Assembly (NCBI GenBank): GCA_035578175.1
Contig: JAQMRL010000016.1
Span: 4,200,721 to 4,264,720, forward strand
Reading direction: 5' to 3'
Source: Catonia carolina
Lineage: Eukaryota; Arthropoda; Insecta; Hemiptera; Achilidae
Length of the DNA stretch: 64,000 nt
The first letter of the stretch is position 1. Every line of letters begins with the position of its first letter. Position numbers and translations under genes: made by a program. Below are positions 36,301 to 41,181 of the stretch, in pieces. Below the pieces are notes generated by a model. It worked only from the letters and a program-made list of their open reading frames with translations. It did not search any database and was not told where the DNA came from.

Positions 36301-39300
36301 CAATCCATACAATGGATACGGAGATGAGTCTTTCTTGTAAGTATCATGTAACGGGTGTTTTATTAACGACGCAACCCTGATTATAAGAATATAGAAGTGT
36401 TGTTGTTTAGGTCATCAGCCGAAAGGCTGGTTTGAACCTCTAGAGGCTTTACTAAGTAAAACGAGAAGTGAGGTGGTTTACCATTGCCTTCCTTACTGAT
36501 TGGAAATTACACTTATCAGCATGCCAGGCCCTCTGAAAAGCACATATTTTCCACTCTGCAAATGACACCTTCACTTCATTCACCACAGGGTCTGGCTGTA
36601 TAATGAAATTCATTACTTTCAGAGGAGATAACTCTGATTAGTGTCACAGTACACCTCTACCTCTTCTGTTCTTAAATGATTCAGTCATTTAATTGGCTGA
36701 CCATGTGATAACAAACAGAACTATTTATTTTAGCCCTGCAACTAACAGATTGGGTGTAAATAATTTGACACTCCACCTGTCTGTTATGGACAGAATATAG
36801 AAGTAATACATCGGTAAATTTTCTCTCCCCCAATCGATATGTTTATCTGCGAACCCGAGTCAATTGCAGTGCAAGCCACCTGCCAGAAATAAAGATCAGA
36901 ATTGAAAAGTGCCAGCAGCATTCCTAAAAATGAGACCTCTTCTATCGGCCCACGACCTGAGCCTCGAAACCAGGACCCGCCTCTTGAAGTGCTACATCTT
37001 TCCCATCCTCTTGTATGGGGTAGACGCGTGGACACTCACCGAAGAATGTGAGACCCATCTACAAGCGTTGAAATGTGGACCTACCGGAGGATGCTTCGAA
37101 TACCGTGGACGGACAGGGTCACAAATATGGAGGTCCTCAGAAGAATGGGGAAAGAGCAGGAAATCCTCCAGAGCATAAAGATAAGAAAACTGACATACCT
37201 TGGACACATCATGAGGGGGCCTAAATATGAGATTCCGCTTCTCATAATTCAAGGGAAACTCGTTGGTAAACGCTCGGTGGGACGCAGACGAATATCCTGG
37301 TTAAGAAACCTGAGAGAAGCGTTTAACTGCTCGTCGCATGACCTTTTCAGAGCAACAGTGGACAAGGTACGACTGACCATGATGATAGCCAACCTTCGTA
37401 ATGGAGAAGGCACCTGATAAAGAGAATCGGTATGTTGGCAACAGTGTACTCAAGGCCAACTACTAAGACAGTTAAAATGTTCCAGTCAAGCATTAGTGTG
37501 GTGACAGCAGTCGTTTCGTTATATTGTGTCAGTAATGGTTTTTTTCAAGGAAGAACACGTGTTTATTGTGGAGACTTACATAGCGAGTAAATCTTACAAA
37601 TGTGTGCGAGATAAGTTTCAGTTAAAATTTCCCCGTTCTGCCGTTCCGAATAAATCGTCACTATTGCGTTTGATAAATAAATTCCGTAGAACTGGGAGTG
37701 TACTCGATGAGAAACCACCTCGCCAGCCAACAAAGTTAACTGCGGAAGTTCTCAAAGATTTGAAAAATCGTTTGACTCAATCACCTAAAAAATCGCTTAG
37801 AAGATTATCATCGCAAGCTGGGCTAACATTAACTACTGTTTTCATAGCTACGAAAAATGTACATTTGCATCCTTATCGCGTTGGTGTAACTCATGAACTG
37901 AAACCTACAGACCATTAGAAACGATCACAATATTGTCGGTGGTTTCAATCTTTGGTTGAAGAAAATGGTATTCAATTGTTGGATTACTCCCTGTTCTACA
38001 GAATTTATTTATCAAACGCAATATTGACGATTTATTCGGAATGGCAGAACGGGGAAATTTCAACTGAAACTTATCTCGCACACATTTGTATAATTTACTC
38101 GCTATGTAAGTCTCTACAATAAACACGCGTTCTTCCTTGGAAAAAACCATTGCTGACACAATATAAGGAAATGACGGCTGTCACCACACTAATGCTTGAC
38201 TGGAACATTTTAACTGTCTTAGGTAGTTGGCCTTGAGTACACTGTTGCCAACATACCGATTGGGGGAGAGAAAATTTACCGATGTGTTACTTCTATCTTC
38301 TTATAATCAGGGTTGTGTCCTTAATTCTTTATAGGTCTTTGGTAAGTACACTTACCACTAGCAATAAGGTCGATTTTATTTAAGAATAAGCTACGCAGTT
38401 GAACCTTATTGGCATTTTATGGTTTTTTAGATGTTCTGTGATAAGTAAGCTATCCACATTTTGAAATTAGTGTGCAGCGGCCATTTTCTTTGTGAATTTC
38501 ACGATGTGGTAAGGATTTATAACAGCGTATGCACAGCTTTGTTTTGATGTTACTTTTGTACAGTGCGTAGAAAATTCGTTATTCTACACATTTTTCTGTT
38601 ATATACTAGGCTACTACAAGTTGTTTTAATTAGCATTCTTACCACTAAACATTATTTGTGATTTCCATTTCAATAAACGCTCCTTTGTAAGTAGTTCTTA
38701 CAAGGCTAATTAAAACAAAAAAAAATATCTTACTGTTCTGGGACTAGAAATATATTATTCAAGTCTTTGTACAGCAAAATTTTTAATATTTCACAAAATA
38801 CCGTATTATTCCGAAAACAAGCCGCACCCGAATTTAAGCCGCATCGGAAAAATTACGATCCAAACTACGAAATAAATTTCAAGTACAGTACTTGTATGTT
38901 TTTGAAAGTATTTTATTTTTTAAGAAGAAAATACCGTACAAACAAATACACTTACTACTTAATTAGCATTTAGAAGTTTTTGTTTATTTTTTGTTCAATG
39001 CCGAACACAAGGATTCATCTACATTATATGTGTTTTCTTCCGGCTTCTTTGGTGGATGTCTTTTCCGCGTTTTTACCAAAAAAGTAGCCCAGGACTTGCG
39101 ATACCAATAATTCGAAATTGGTATCGCAAGTCCTGCGCTACTTTTTGGGTAATTGTATACACAAAGTACCCTTAACCTATTTAACATCACTCGTGGCGAT
39201 GTATAAAATACAACAAAAAACCAAATGAACTATAACAAAACTGCTACCAAACTTTATACTGTAACACCTAACTGATCAAAATGACTGTACACGCACTACG

Positions 39301-39700
39301 TAAGGAGTGCGTCTGACTCTCTCTCTTTCTCCTCCTCCCCCCCTCTCTCCCCCCTCTCTCTCTCCCCCTTTCTATTAAGACCTACTTATGATTAATAAGA
39401 AACGATTATTATTATTAAAGCGCAAATGCAAGCCGCAGGTCAAATTATGGAACCGATTTTTTGTAAAAAAAAACTGCGGCTTGTATTCGGAACAATACGG
39501 TATATATTTTCCCCCGTAGTACTGCCCTATAAAGGGTTAATAAAACACCTGTTAATATTATTATAAATGCTTATATTATAATATGCTTACTCGACTACCC
39601 TGTTAATCATGCACACGCTAAATCTAATTATTTTCATCGTGCAGATTCATAAGAAATATCTCTATATAATATTATTTTCTTTTATTACAGATATGATTGA
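7589..39700 (+). CDS. Secreted M1 aminopeptidase-like pseudoenzyme (whole gene, six exons)
   Basis: Joining 7589-7933, 13237-13541, 24831-24995, 31094-31399, 36106-36336 and 39691-39700 gives an uninterrupted 453-residue frame with GT-AG introns. In order: signal peptide (1 to about 22), Ser/Thr/Pro-rich linker (about 23-70), then a stretch that follows the M1 N-terminal domain by eye. Markers are VIIH...F..KSLTL (about 112-132), YMLRISVKGE with GVGFPVYTY, AITDF (220-224) where aminopeptidase N has a/TTQFE, and ISLANTPL (260-267) for tALSNMPL. Between the last two, the expected ARRAFPCFDEP is RRDQAASSVIPNL. DAAVYPG (363-369) falls where GAMEN is expected, and CEILE (393-397) where HELAH is expected. 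The tail is rich in Asn, Gly and Tyr. Inference: an inactive, secreted M1-fold binding protein. A very divergent unrelated beta-sandwich protein is the alternative. Confidence 0.75.
7934..8063. other. Start of gene 1 intron 1
   Basis: Short AT-rich intron segment between the exon 1 donor and the SINE-3 array. Confidence 0.5.
8064..9115 (+). repeat. Tandem array of palindromised SINE-3 heads ending in a full SINE-3
   Basis: Three tandem units start at 8064, 8311 and 8553 (spacing 247 and 242), followed by a complete SINE-3 from 8795. Each unit is a plus-strand SINE head (GGTTGGTCTAGAGG, palindrome AATCAGCTGTTTAACAGCTG, B box GGTTCAAATCC) joined at TTACTTTTATA to an inverted copy of the same head. 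Each folds into a hairpin with arms of about 100 bp. Units 2 and 3 are nearly identical. Spacers end in TTTTTTTCAG, which resembles a 3' splice site. Confidence 0.9.
9143..10172. mobile_element. Helentron-like repeat in alternating orientations
   Basis: The outer ends at 9147-9180 and 10140-10172 are both the 5' terminus of the 950-bp family, pointing inward (CTTTCTCTTGCC... and its inverse). Inside, segments switch strand: plus to about 9455, minus to about 9575, plus to about 9760, then minus. The block GCGCCTACCCAAAAAAAA occurs twice. Microsatellite slots are at 9290-9360 (GT) and 10033-10047 (AC). Confidence 0.75.
10172..10570 (+). repeat. SINE-1 copy
   Basis: Begins GCCCATAACCGACAGGTGG directly at the edge of the preceding repeat. 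It has stem-loop CAGCC-TTTT-GGCTG, and the tail is shortened to AAAAAAAACAAC. The body frame is open for 77 codons. Confidence 0.85.
10733..11678 (-). mobile_element. Helentron-like 950-bp repeat, complete copy
   Basis: Minus-strand copy running from the hairpin end (GTGAAACACTCACAC at 10752-10770) to the TATAGGCAAGAGAAAGTA terminus. The microsatellite slot is short (CACACACA near 11525). Confidence 0.85.
11679..11923. other. AT-rich, nothing recognised
   Basis: Intron 1 sequence with no identified repeat. Confidence 0.4.
11926..12385 (+). pseudogene. Decayed mariner element
   Basis: A TA-flanked left end CGAGGTGTAGCTATTAAATA is mariner-like. From 12170 the plus strand carries a damaged transposase: NDPNFFWK, then a frameshifted GDETW-type first-Asp region near 12215, then YDPETKRQSMHW-like residues and 'FHTHGI'. 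Several stops and the missing right end mark it as a remnant. Confidence 0.65.
12546..12835. repeat. Foldback: 97-bp perfect-looking inverted arms
   Basis: 12546-12642 recurs inverted at 12737-12835 (blocks GATCAAACCCAAAACATAAT and CAATATTGCACGGTCGCTAA) around a 95-bp loop. There is no coding and no similarity to the other foldbacks of the window. Confidence 0.8.
12878..13200. repeat. AT microsatellite upstream of exon 2
   Basis: Over 300 bases made almost only of A and T, with interlocking ATTATTATA palindromes and TTTGTTAAATA blocks. It lies immediately before the branch and acceptor region of exon 2. Confidence 0.9.
13237..13541 (+). CDS. Gene 1 exon 2: start of the M1-like domain
   Basis: The acceptor is GGTTTCAG|TTTC and the donor ACAAG|GTAAAT. 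It encodes residues 116-216 and two bases of Arg217. The order FQCTRTGTRSFQVKFNAKSL, then MYTISLKQPLLTDATYMLRI, then GEHTPTSGVGFPVYTY matches the strand order of the aminopeptidase N N-terminal domain (beta strands, 'Y.L.i.f.G', then 'G.Y.s.Y'). Confidence 0.9.
13787..14558. mobile_element. pogo/Tigger-like MITE, copy 1, with SINE-2 inside
   Basis: TA-flanked TIRs are CAGTATAATACCGATTATCC and its inverse ending TCGGTACTCTACTG. GATTATCCG near the end is the hallmark of Tigger/pogo termini. Length is 772 bp including the SINE at 14318-14491. The copy at 21109-21848 carries the same SINE at the same site. Confidence 0.8.
14318..14491 (+). repeat. SINE-2 inside the pogo-like MITE
   Basis: Head GCCGGCCGCGTTGGCGATG has a damaged A box. 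The B box is GGTTCGAATCC (14371-14381), and the body ends GTCGGACGTTAAAC plus poly-A. Confidence 0.85.
15432..16213 (+). mobile_element. Defective Tc1/IS630-type element, palindromic ends
   Basis: Same family as 19203-20564. About 180 bp of the 5' end, up to the transposase start, recurs inverted at the right side (16035-16213), replacing the normal 3' end. The inside holds a damaged N-terminal transposase piece: EQRVFILEQYFATKSYASVK near 15630-15690, then helix-turn-helix remains near 15900-16000. Confidence 0.8.
16298..17593 (+). mobile_element. Full-length mariner element
   Basis: TA-flanked, 1296 bp, with TIRs CGAGGGTGGTCTGAAAAGTT and the inverse at 17572-17593. Its length and ends are normal for mariner and, unlike the other copies here, its ends are not extended palindromes. 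Confidence 0.9.
16482..17504 (+). pseudogene. mariner transposase pseudogene
   Basis: The frame starts MDKIEYQAVIKYLFLKGSTS and ends with YYLDELQKWEHRWEKCAK, giving the usual mariner length of about 340 codons. A TAA replaces the Trp after 'TTVKF' (about 16611), and frameshifts are visible near 16785, 16915 and 17345. All three catalytic Asp are present in the DNA: VDETWIHH, FHQDNAPS and ASSDFF. It is inactive because of the stop and frameshifts. Confidence 0.9.
17673..18230 (+). pseudogene. hAT-type transposase C-terminal remnant
   Basis: Reads KVFVKAPSRIRAFKNAYPN, then LPPQPIITRWGTRISAANYF and HHEKVKEIIGSFDE. This matches the 'VKAPSR...LPP.PV.TRWGTWL.A..Y' block common in insect hAT-like proteins as I recall them. 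A second frame, SKEWRGPVGEKLRNKLNAVL, with NPGWKAVQDVSRILKGE follows at 18004-18225 after a break rich in CTAAA repeats (17872-17905). Confidence 0.6.
18303..19016 (+). mobile_element. LINE-1, 5'-truncated copy
   Basis: Contains the region after reverse transcriptase motif FADD (starting KDYFVKINKNKTKVLC), then ALYGSETWVIGAVERKRIEA and EMWCCRKMLKIRWVDKISN. It ends with the stem-loop CAGTC-GAGA-GACTG and poly-A at 18980-19016. The frame is open for about 180 codons, then shifts. Confidence 0.85.
19203..20564 (+). mobile_element. Nearly intact Tc1/IS630-type transposon
   Basis: TA-flanked 1362-bp element. Its ends are CCGGGTGATTTTTTAGTCCT and the inverse near GGACTAAAAATTTCACCCTG. The 5' and 3' untranslated regions differ, as in a genuine full-length copy. 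Confidence 0.85.
19380..20423 (+). pseudogene. DDE transposase with one internal stop
   Basis: Start ATG at 19380 gives MNRMSFNIEQRVFIIEQYFA, a DUF4817-type N-terminus. A helix-turn-helix pair follows (SISRLANRFRETGSVYDRKR; RKLSSQVGLSYSSVQKAAKK), then a DDE_3-type catalytic domain: VFFSDEAWIHLDGY, WFQQDGATCHMSRE and PPRSPDLTSPDYFLWGY. A TGA at 20313 interrupts the frame, which then stays open 35 more codons (VKRVKACITSMGGHFEHIL) to TAA at 20421. The rest has no frameshift over about 347 codons, so this is a recently silenced copy. Confidence 0.9.
21109..21848. mobile_element. pogo/Tigger-like MITE, copy 2, with SINE-2 inside
   Basis: TA-flanked and 740 bp. It is very similar to 13787-14558 throughout, including the embedded SINE and its insertion point after TTTAATTTTTCTA. 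It lacks a few short AT indels found in copy 1. Confidence 0.85.
21604..21780 (+). repeat. SINE-2 inside pogo-like MITE copy 2
   Basis: Shares GGCGATGTTGGTAACGTGC with the 14318 copy, where other SINE-2 copies read GGCGCAGTTGGTAACGTGC. This supports a single insertion before the MITE multiplied. Confidence 0.85.
22050..22664. mobile_element. Foldback element, right half
   Basis: Matches the right half of 48773-49833: AAAATCAAAACAGACGCACA blocks, then ATGGAAGTAATCTTACGTTA, ending TGAATCACCCTGTATAG. A small hairpin GGTTGGGAGTAACAGCTGAT lies near 22110-22160. Confidence 0.75.
22665..23908 (+). mobile_element. Helentron-like repeat split by SINE-3
   Basis: Plus-strand copy lacking the first 20 bases, with a short GT slot at 22770-22788. 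It is interrupted at 23505-23823 by SINE-3 and resumes with TGTTAGGTTATATTGGTCAT and the terminal hairpin. Confidence 0.8.
23505..23823 (+). repeat. SINE-3 copy
   Basis: Starts AACCCACCGGGTTGGTCTAG, with B box GGTTCAAATCC at 23584-23594, and ends ACATATTAGGAATTAAAAAA. It is bounded by CTGTTAGGTTA on both sides, a plausible target duplication. Confidence 0.85.
23966..24787. mobile_element. Large foldback element ending 43 bp before exon 3
   Basis: TA-flanked, 822 bp. Arms of about 350 bp run from CAGGGTGATTCACGAAGATA inward and reappear inverted up to TATCTTCGTGAATCATCCTG. It shares the block GAGTTACGGCTAGCGAAA with the 48.8 kb foldback family. No coding. Confidence 0.85.
24831..24995 (+). 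CDS. Gene 1 exon 3: degenerate FDEP region
   Basis: The acceptor is ACATTACAG|GTCG and the donor CACAG|GTGAGTA. It encodes residues 218-271. AITDFRNEVRRDQAASSVIP aligns where M1 enzymes have 'aTtqFe..dARraFPCFDEP', so the conserved Cys-Phe-Asp-Glu-Pro is gone. LQIIRHKNLISLANTPLKHS keeps the following strand ('i.rPkn.tALSNMPl'). Phase is 2 on both sides, matching its neighbours. Confidence 0.9.
25055..25994 (+). mobile_element. Defective mariner element, palindromic ends
   Basis: TA-flanked 940-bp element with ends CGAGGTCTGTTCAAAAAATA. About 215 bp of 5' untranslated sequence (25055-25270) recurs inverted at 25780-25994, replacing the natural 3' end. Confidence 0.85.
25255..25730 (+). pseudogene. 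mariner transposase N-terminal pseudogene
   Basis: Starts near MCKIREQRCNVKFYVK and continues through FSQFESGRQSIKDDPRPGTP and SEEVGISIGSYHEILTEKLN to 'FVPRSMTEKQKEHHVDVCRD'. This is the paired helix-turn-helix region. Stops occur near 25350 and 25384. The catalytic domain is lost apart from a 'TGDEN' first-Asp trace near 25718. Confidence 0.8.
26699..28610 (+). mobile_element. TIR transposon with CACTG ends
   Basis: Ends CACTGGTCTGCA and TGCAGACCATTG begin imperfect TIRs of about 130 bp (CCCCTTGGACTTTGATGGGT inward, plus a 'CCTCCGTTNNNNTCTATCACCCACC' type block). A TT duplication flanks it (26697-26698, 28611-28612). CACT-type termini with a 2-bp duplication suggest the EnSpm/CACTA side of DNA transposons; this is an inference. 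Confidence 0.65.
27117..28262 (+). pseudogene. Transposon-borne protein of a widespread unnamed family
   Basis: Frames read DLNLPKTKAQLLGSQLQQWD, KNGDLVYCNNVNGLVIEPNM, then NWRLFDDSSKTSLKAVFLAN and VPVAYRVNMNETYKNISRIL (to 27558). After a frameshift comes 'GYTKHCCFLCEWDSQARDKN', later LSEAKIREG.FVGPQIRELL, and at 27948-28262 ENLGAVYDASGERFHQDIA and DYCWSLL. I recall proteins with WRLFxDSSKxSLKAV, FLCEWDSRA and ENLGAVSDEHGERFHQD as common repetitive hypothetical proteins in animals. Function is not established. Several frameshifts make this copy dead. Confidence 0.65.
28803..29288 (+). mobile_element. Helentron-like repeat, 3' half
   Basis: Begins at the TTACGGCTTTAATATTAAT block and runs to the terminal hairpin GTGTGAGCGTTTCACACCAG. 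The 5' half with its microsatellite is absent. Confidence 0.8.
29289..29600. other. Intron 3 sequence, nothing recognised
   Basis: AT-rich, with no terminal repeats or exon-like frames seen. Confidence 0.4.
29601..30260 (-). mobile_element. LINE-2, 5'-truncated copy
   Basis: The poly-T at 29604-29617 is the poly-A tail of a minus-strand element. It belongs to a different family from LINE-1: the tail reads CCTTAGAAGGCTAGACCGC before the poly-A. Confidence 0.8.
29648..30166 (-). pseudogene. LINE-2 reverse transcriptase C-terminal region
   Basis: An open frame of 172 codons: VLYGSETLAMNKENKNLARI, EKRILRMICGP, then YRRRPTSEIYRVLEP and RRKLKFHAHIMRMN. The 'LYGSETW...E.RILR.I.G' block is the region downstream of the catalytic core in many insect LINEs. 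It is truncated at its N-terminus. Confidence 0.8.
30466..31043. mobile_element. TIR element ending 50 bp before exon 4
   Basis: The 41-bp inverted ends begin ATATCTGTACCCAAGAGGTA and include GTGTTAACTCCA. The interior is non-coding with a further internal TTGGAGTTAACACT at 30749. Superfamily unknown. Confidence 0.65.
31094..31399 (+). CDS. Gene 1 exon 4: end of N-domain to former GAMEN site
   Basis: The acceptor is TTTTTAG|GGTT and the donor ATGAA|GTAATT. It encodes residues 273-373. SFQLDEFEPMTEMKLKDLVF ends the N-domain (compare 'F..T..MSTYLLAFvVSdF'). ITAYGLHSDSFSAKRTLKGC sits where M1 enzymes have 'vrv.arp...a..AL'. HSEYYPQDAAVYPGITLMK lies where '..P.f.aGAMENwGLit.re' would be, with the exopeptidase signature lost. 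Confidence 0.85.
31460..31712 (+). repeat. Inverted partner of the repeat at 39838-40075
   Basis: Blocks GGCAGCTACCCAATTTGATC, CTGTCAACTGGTCACCATAC and GGTGTTACTTAACAAATAAT match 39838-40075 in inverted orientation. It begins 60 bp after exon 4. Confidence 0.75.
31713..32050. other. AT-rich intron 4 sequence
   Basis: No feature recognised. Confidence 0.4.
32051..32254. repeat. 41-bp minisatellite, five units
   Basis: Unit TTTAATTTATATTACTACTC plus AATATACCGTATCATACCGAT repeats at 32051, 32092, 32133, 32174 and 32215, exact 41-bp steps with only single-base differences. Confidence 0.95.
32389..33017 (-). mobile_element. Internally deleted Tc1/IS630-type element
   Basis: TA-flanked ends ACGGGTGGCGCACATAAAAG and its inverse. 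On the minus strand, pieces such as YSFFQQDGVTLSHISQ (compare WFQQDGATCHMS) near 32820-32850 and a C-terminal 'RAILCVQADGDHFQ' near 32530-32580 remain. The N-terminal half is missing. Confidence 0.75.
33344..34640. mobile_element. Foldback element with LINE-1 in its left terminus
   Basis: It starts with the same ACAGGGTGATTCA terminus as 23966-24787 and shares its arm up to about 34385. The core (34426-34560) encodes on the minus strand RRINEAFTPLTESPVELQKA and KRAEKCIEVCETLLK, resembling a transposase C-terminus. The right arm is short, to about 34630. Confidence 0.65.
33357..33883 (+). mobile_element. LINE-1, 5'-truncated, with 13-bp target duplication
   Basis: The 527-bp insert starts at GTGATATCAAGAGTAAAATT and ends with the stem-loop CAGTC-GAAA-GACTG and A-rich tail. 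ACAGGGTGATTCA is present on both sides (33344-33356 and 33884-33896). Confidence 0.9.
34641..35078. other. AT-rich intron sequence
   Basis: Contains a small palindrome (TCATGAAATAACAACTGAAA inverted near 34937-34955). Nothing else was recognised. Confidence 0.4.
35079..35358. mobile_element. 280-bp TIR element, copy 3
   Basis: TATTCAGATGAACTGCAGTC to the inverse near GACATTAGTTCGTCTGATAC. The flanking 35365-35480 also resembles 5945-6095, inverted, so a larger unit may be shared. Confidence 0.8.
35487..36079 (+). mobile_element. Internally deleted Tc1/IS630-type element next to exon 5
   Basis: TA-flanked 593 bp. TIR CTGGGTGATTCATTTAAAAG and its inverse. It encodes only the transposase end: 'FFKQDGATCHTSRQSL' near 35628-35670, then DLWPPCSPDLSMCDFFLWGY and a C-terminal 'NNIERAQKCV'. 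Its right end is 26 bp before exon 5. Confidence 0.85.
36106..36336 (+). CDS. Gene 1 exon 5: former zinc-helix region and Asn/Gly/Tyr tail
   Basis: The acceptor is TTGTTACAG|ATAT and the donor TTCTT|GTAAGTAT. It encodes residues 375-450. NEETVKQELHTLCEILEYFE aligns with the M1 'v..viaHElaHqWFGn' helix, the catalytic His-Glu-x-x-His reading Cys-Glu-Ile-Leu-Glu. The remainder (GYQSPYGPGVLQQLQTW and NNGYNPYNGYGDE) is low-complexity and unlike any M1 region. Confidence 0.85.
36399..36791 (-). repeat. SINE-1 copy with 13-bp target duplication
   Basis: AGAATATAGAAGT at 36386-36398 and 36792-36804 defines the exact limits of SINE-1 as 393 bp, from TGTCCATAACAGACAGGTGG to AACAACAAC. The body frame is broken here. 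Confidence 0.9.
36844..37424 (+). mobile_element. LINE-3, 5'-truncated copy
   Basis: Bounded by AATCGATATGTT (36832-36843) and AATCGGTATGTT (37425-37436), a 12-bp duplication with one mismatch. The right TIR of the host element shows the unoccupied form. Frames carry LSAHDLSLETRTRLLKCYIF, LLYGVDAWTL, then after a frameshift RRMLRIPWTDRVTNMEVLRR and LRNLREAFN..S.DLFRA. It is a third LINE lineage, without poly-A. Confidence 0.85.
37533..37918 (+). pseudogene. Transposase N-terminal half (forward arm)
   Basis: MVFFKEEHVFIVETYIASKS, then SSLLRLINKFRRTGSVLDEK and LRRLSSQAGLTLTTVFIATK form the DUF4817-type and helix-turn-helix part of a Tc1/IS630-type transposase. It stops at TAG in 'KPTDH*'. No catalytic domain follows because the inverted arm begins near 37990. 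Confidence 0.85.
37990..38159 (-). pseudogene. Transposase N-terminal piece (inverted arm)
   Basis: The same protein start (MVFSKEERVFIVETYIASKL to INKFCRTGS) on the opposite strand, showing that the right end is a duplicate of the left end. Confidence 0.85.
38322..38800. other. Intron 5 sequence, nothing recognised
   Basis: AT-rich, with no terminal repeats found. Confidence 0.4.
38801..39500. mobile_element. TA-flanked TIR element, GCCGCA-type ends
   Basis: CCGTATTATTCCGAAAACAA (left) and the inverse of TTGTATTCGGAACAATACGG (right), followed inward by AGCCGCA. These termini resemble pogo/Jerky-type elements. Inside are a 46-bp palindrome centred near 39112 and a CT-rich run at 39315-39372. 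No transposase. Confidence 0.7.
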
Positions 39701-39775
39701 GCGAAGAAATTTTGAAACTTTTGAAGTAACAAATGTACGAGTGTTTTAAATGAATAAATAATATAACTGTTCATT
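39691..39775 (+). CDS. Gene 1 exon 6: last two codons, stop and 3' UTR
   Basis: Acceptor TTTTATTACAG|ATATGATTGA completes Leu451, then Tyr, Asp and TGA at 39698-39700. AATAAA at 39753-39758 is followed by an A-run at 39776, a plausible polyadenylation site, giving a 3' UTR of about 75 bases. Confidence 0.8.
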
Positions 39776-39837
39776 AAAAAAAAATTGTCTTGACTTAAAA
39801 GAAACTGCATTTTAATTTTTACTTTCGCCCTGGCCTC

Positions 39838-40075
39838 CGGCCCAGCCCAGTCAGTCAGCTGATAGAAAGTCGCAATTATTTGTTAAGTAACACCAGTTGG
39901 GCAAGTGACTTTGTATAGTGACCAGTTGACAGCTATCCATGAACAAACTCTACTGGGGGGGGGGGGGGGTCCCTGTTCAAACTCATGCCTAATACACTTT
40001 AAAATACAGCATAAAGCAGCGATCAAATTGGGTAGTTGTCAATAGTGTATAGTTCTCGATAATAAATAAAAGCTA
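39838..40075 (-). repeat. Inverted partner of the repeat at 31460-31712
   Basis: Same family in opposite orientation, beginning 80 bp after the gene 1 polyadenylation site. A run of 15 G lies at 39956-39970. Confidence 0.75.
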
Positions 40076-40345
40076 ATAACTTTTGCCCTAAAATGCATAT
40101 TAAGGCCGCGATCTTAAAACAATAATTTTTCTACAAGAGCACAGCCTCCTTAAGAATTTCAGGAGACATTTCAGGAAGTACCCAATCTTGTAGAGCATAA
40201 AAAATGTAGTAAATGAGGCGATTTTTTAAAAAAAATCGTAGGAGCTGATTTGAGAAAATCGCAAAAAAGTGAAAAATGACACAAATAAATCACTACTTAT
40301 GGTTGACTGAATTTAATGAAAATGCTCGTGTTGAATCCTCTAGTA

Positions 40346-41181
40346 CAGCGGTTCTCAAACTTTTTTTTTTTTTTTTTTGGTTGAACGTCCGACTGTTCTG
40401 CAATTACTGCTAATGCAGACGGTGAAGGATGAAATGATTTTTTTGTAACGTATGAAAATATGCCGAGCCTAAATGGGATTCGAACCCAAGACCGCATGAT
40501 GAGAGGCGAGCACGTTACCAACTGCGCCAATGCGGCTGGCAAAATCTTTTGGTGGCGTACCACTTAATATGTCTTGACATGTTCACGTACCACCAGTGGT
40601 TCTATCTCAAAATAATTATATATAAACATGGTCAACGGCAAAGAAGAAGGGAAGCTGCGCACGTATCATACACTTTAAGCACTACTATAAATAAATAATA
40701 TACACTGATTAGTCGATGACCACTTTTTATTTATAAAAATTCGTGTCCAATCAAATTAATTTTTTAAACTGGCTTAAAACACTTCAAACAAAACCTAGTT
40801 CATTATGGTAAAATCAAACAGAAATAGAAGTACTTTATGAAAAAAACATTCAAACAATTATATTTAACTCATACATGAAAATTAATCATTATAAAAGGAT
40901 GTTGCTGCTCGAAAATTCACGGCTCGCAACCACAGAGCGTTCACTGATTTAACGGTTTCATTTTCTTTTGGTTTTTCTTTTTCTTTTGCTCTAGAAAGAA
41001 TGAATGCAGGAATGATTCCATACAGGCTGTGTGACGTGTAAATCTCACACACAATCACAAATTTTGCATTCTCCTTTTCTCAAAAATAAATGATCAGAAA
41101 GATACAAAACAAAATCAAACACAAATTAATACTCGCGTACCACCGGCCACGATCCCGCGCACCACATTTTGAAAACCGTTG
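40346..41181. mobile_element. hAT element with exact 8-bp target duplication
   Basis: Ends CAGCGGTTCTCAAACTTTTT and the inverse of TTTTGAAAACCGTTG, with CTCTAGTA at 40338-40345 and 41182-41189. TTCTCAAAC-type termini are those of Charlie-like hAT elements. It carries SINE-2 near its left end and 'GTACCAC' blocks but no transposase. Confidence 0.9.
40359..40541 (-). repeat. SINE-2 inside the hAT element
   Basis: Poly-T at 40360-40378, body GTCCGACTGTTCTGCAATTA, B box inverse GGATTCGAACC at 40474-40484. With the hAT element and the Helentron-like repeat it forms a three-level nest. Confidence 0.9.

Larger units (their letters stand above)
36366..38321 (+). mobile_element. Tc1/IS630-type element, palindromic ends, carrying a SINE and a LINE
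   Basis: Ends ACGACGCAACCCTGATTATA and the inverse around 38300-38321, TA-flanked. Both ends derive from the 5' end: the N-terminal transposase region appears once on each strand. SINE-1 (36399-36791) and a LINE (36844-37424) sit in the left arm, each with its own target duplication. Without them the element is about 960 bp. Confidence 0.85.
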
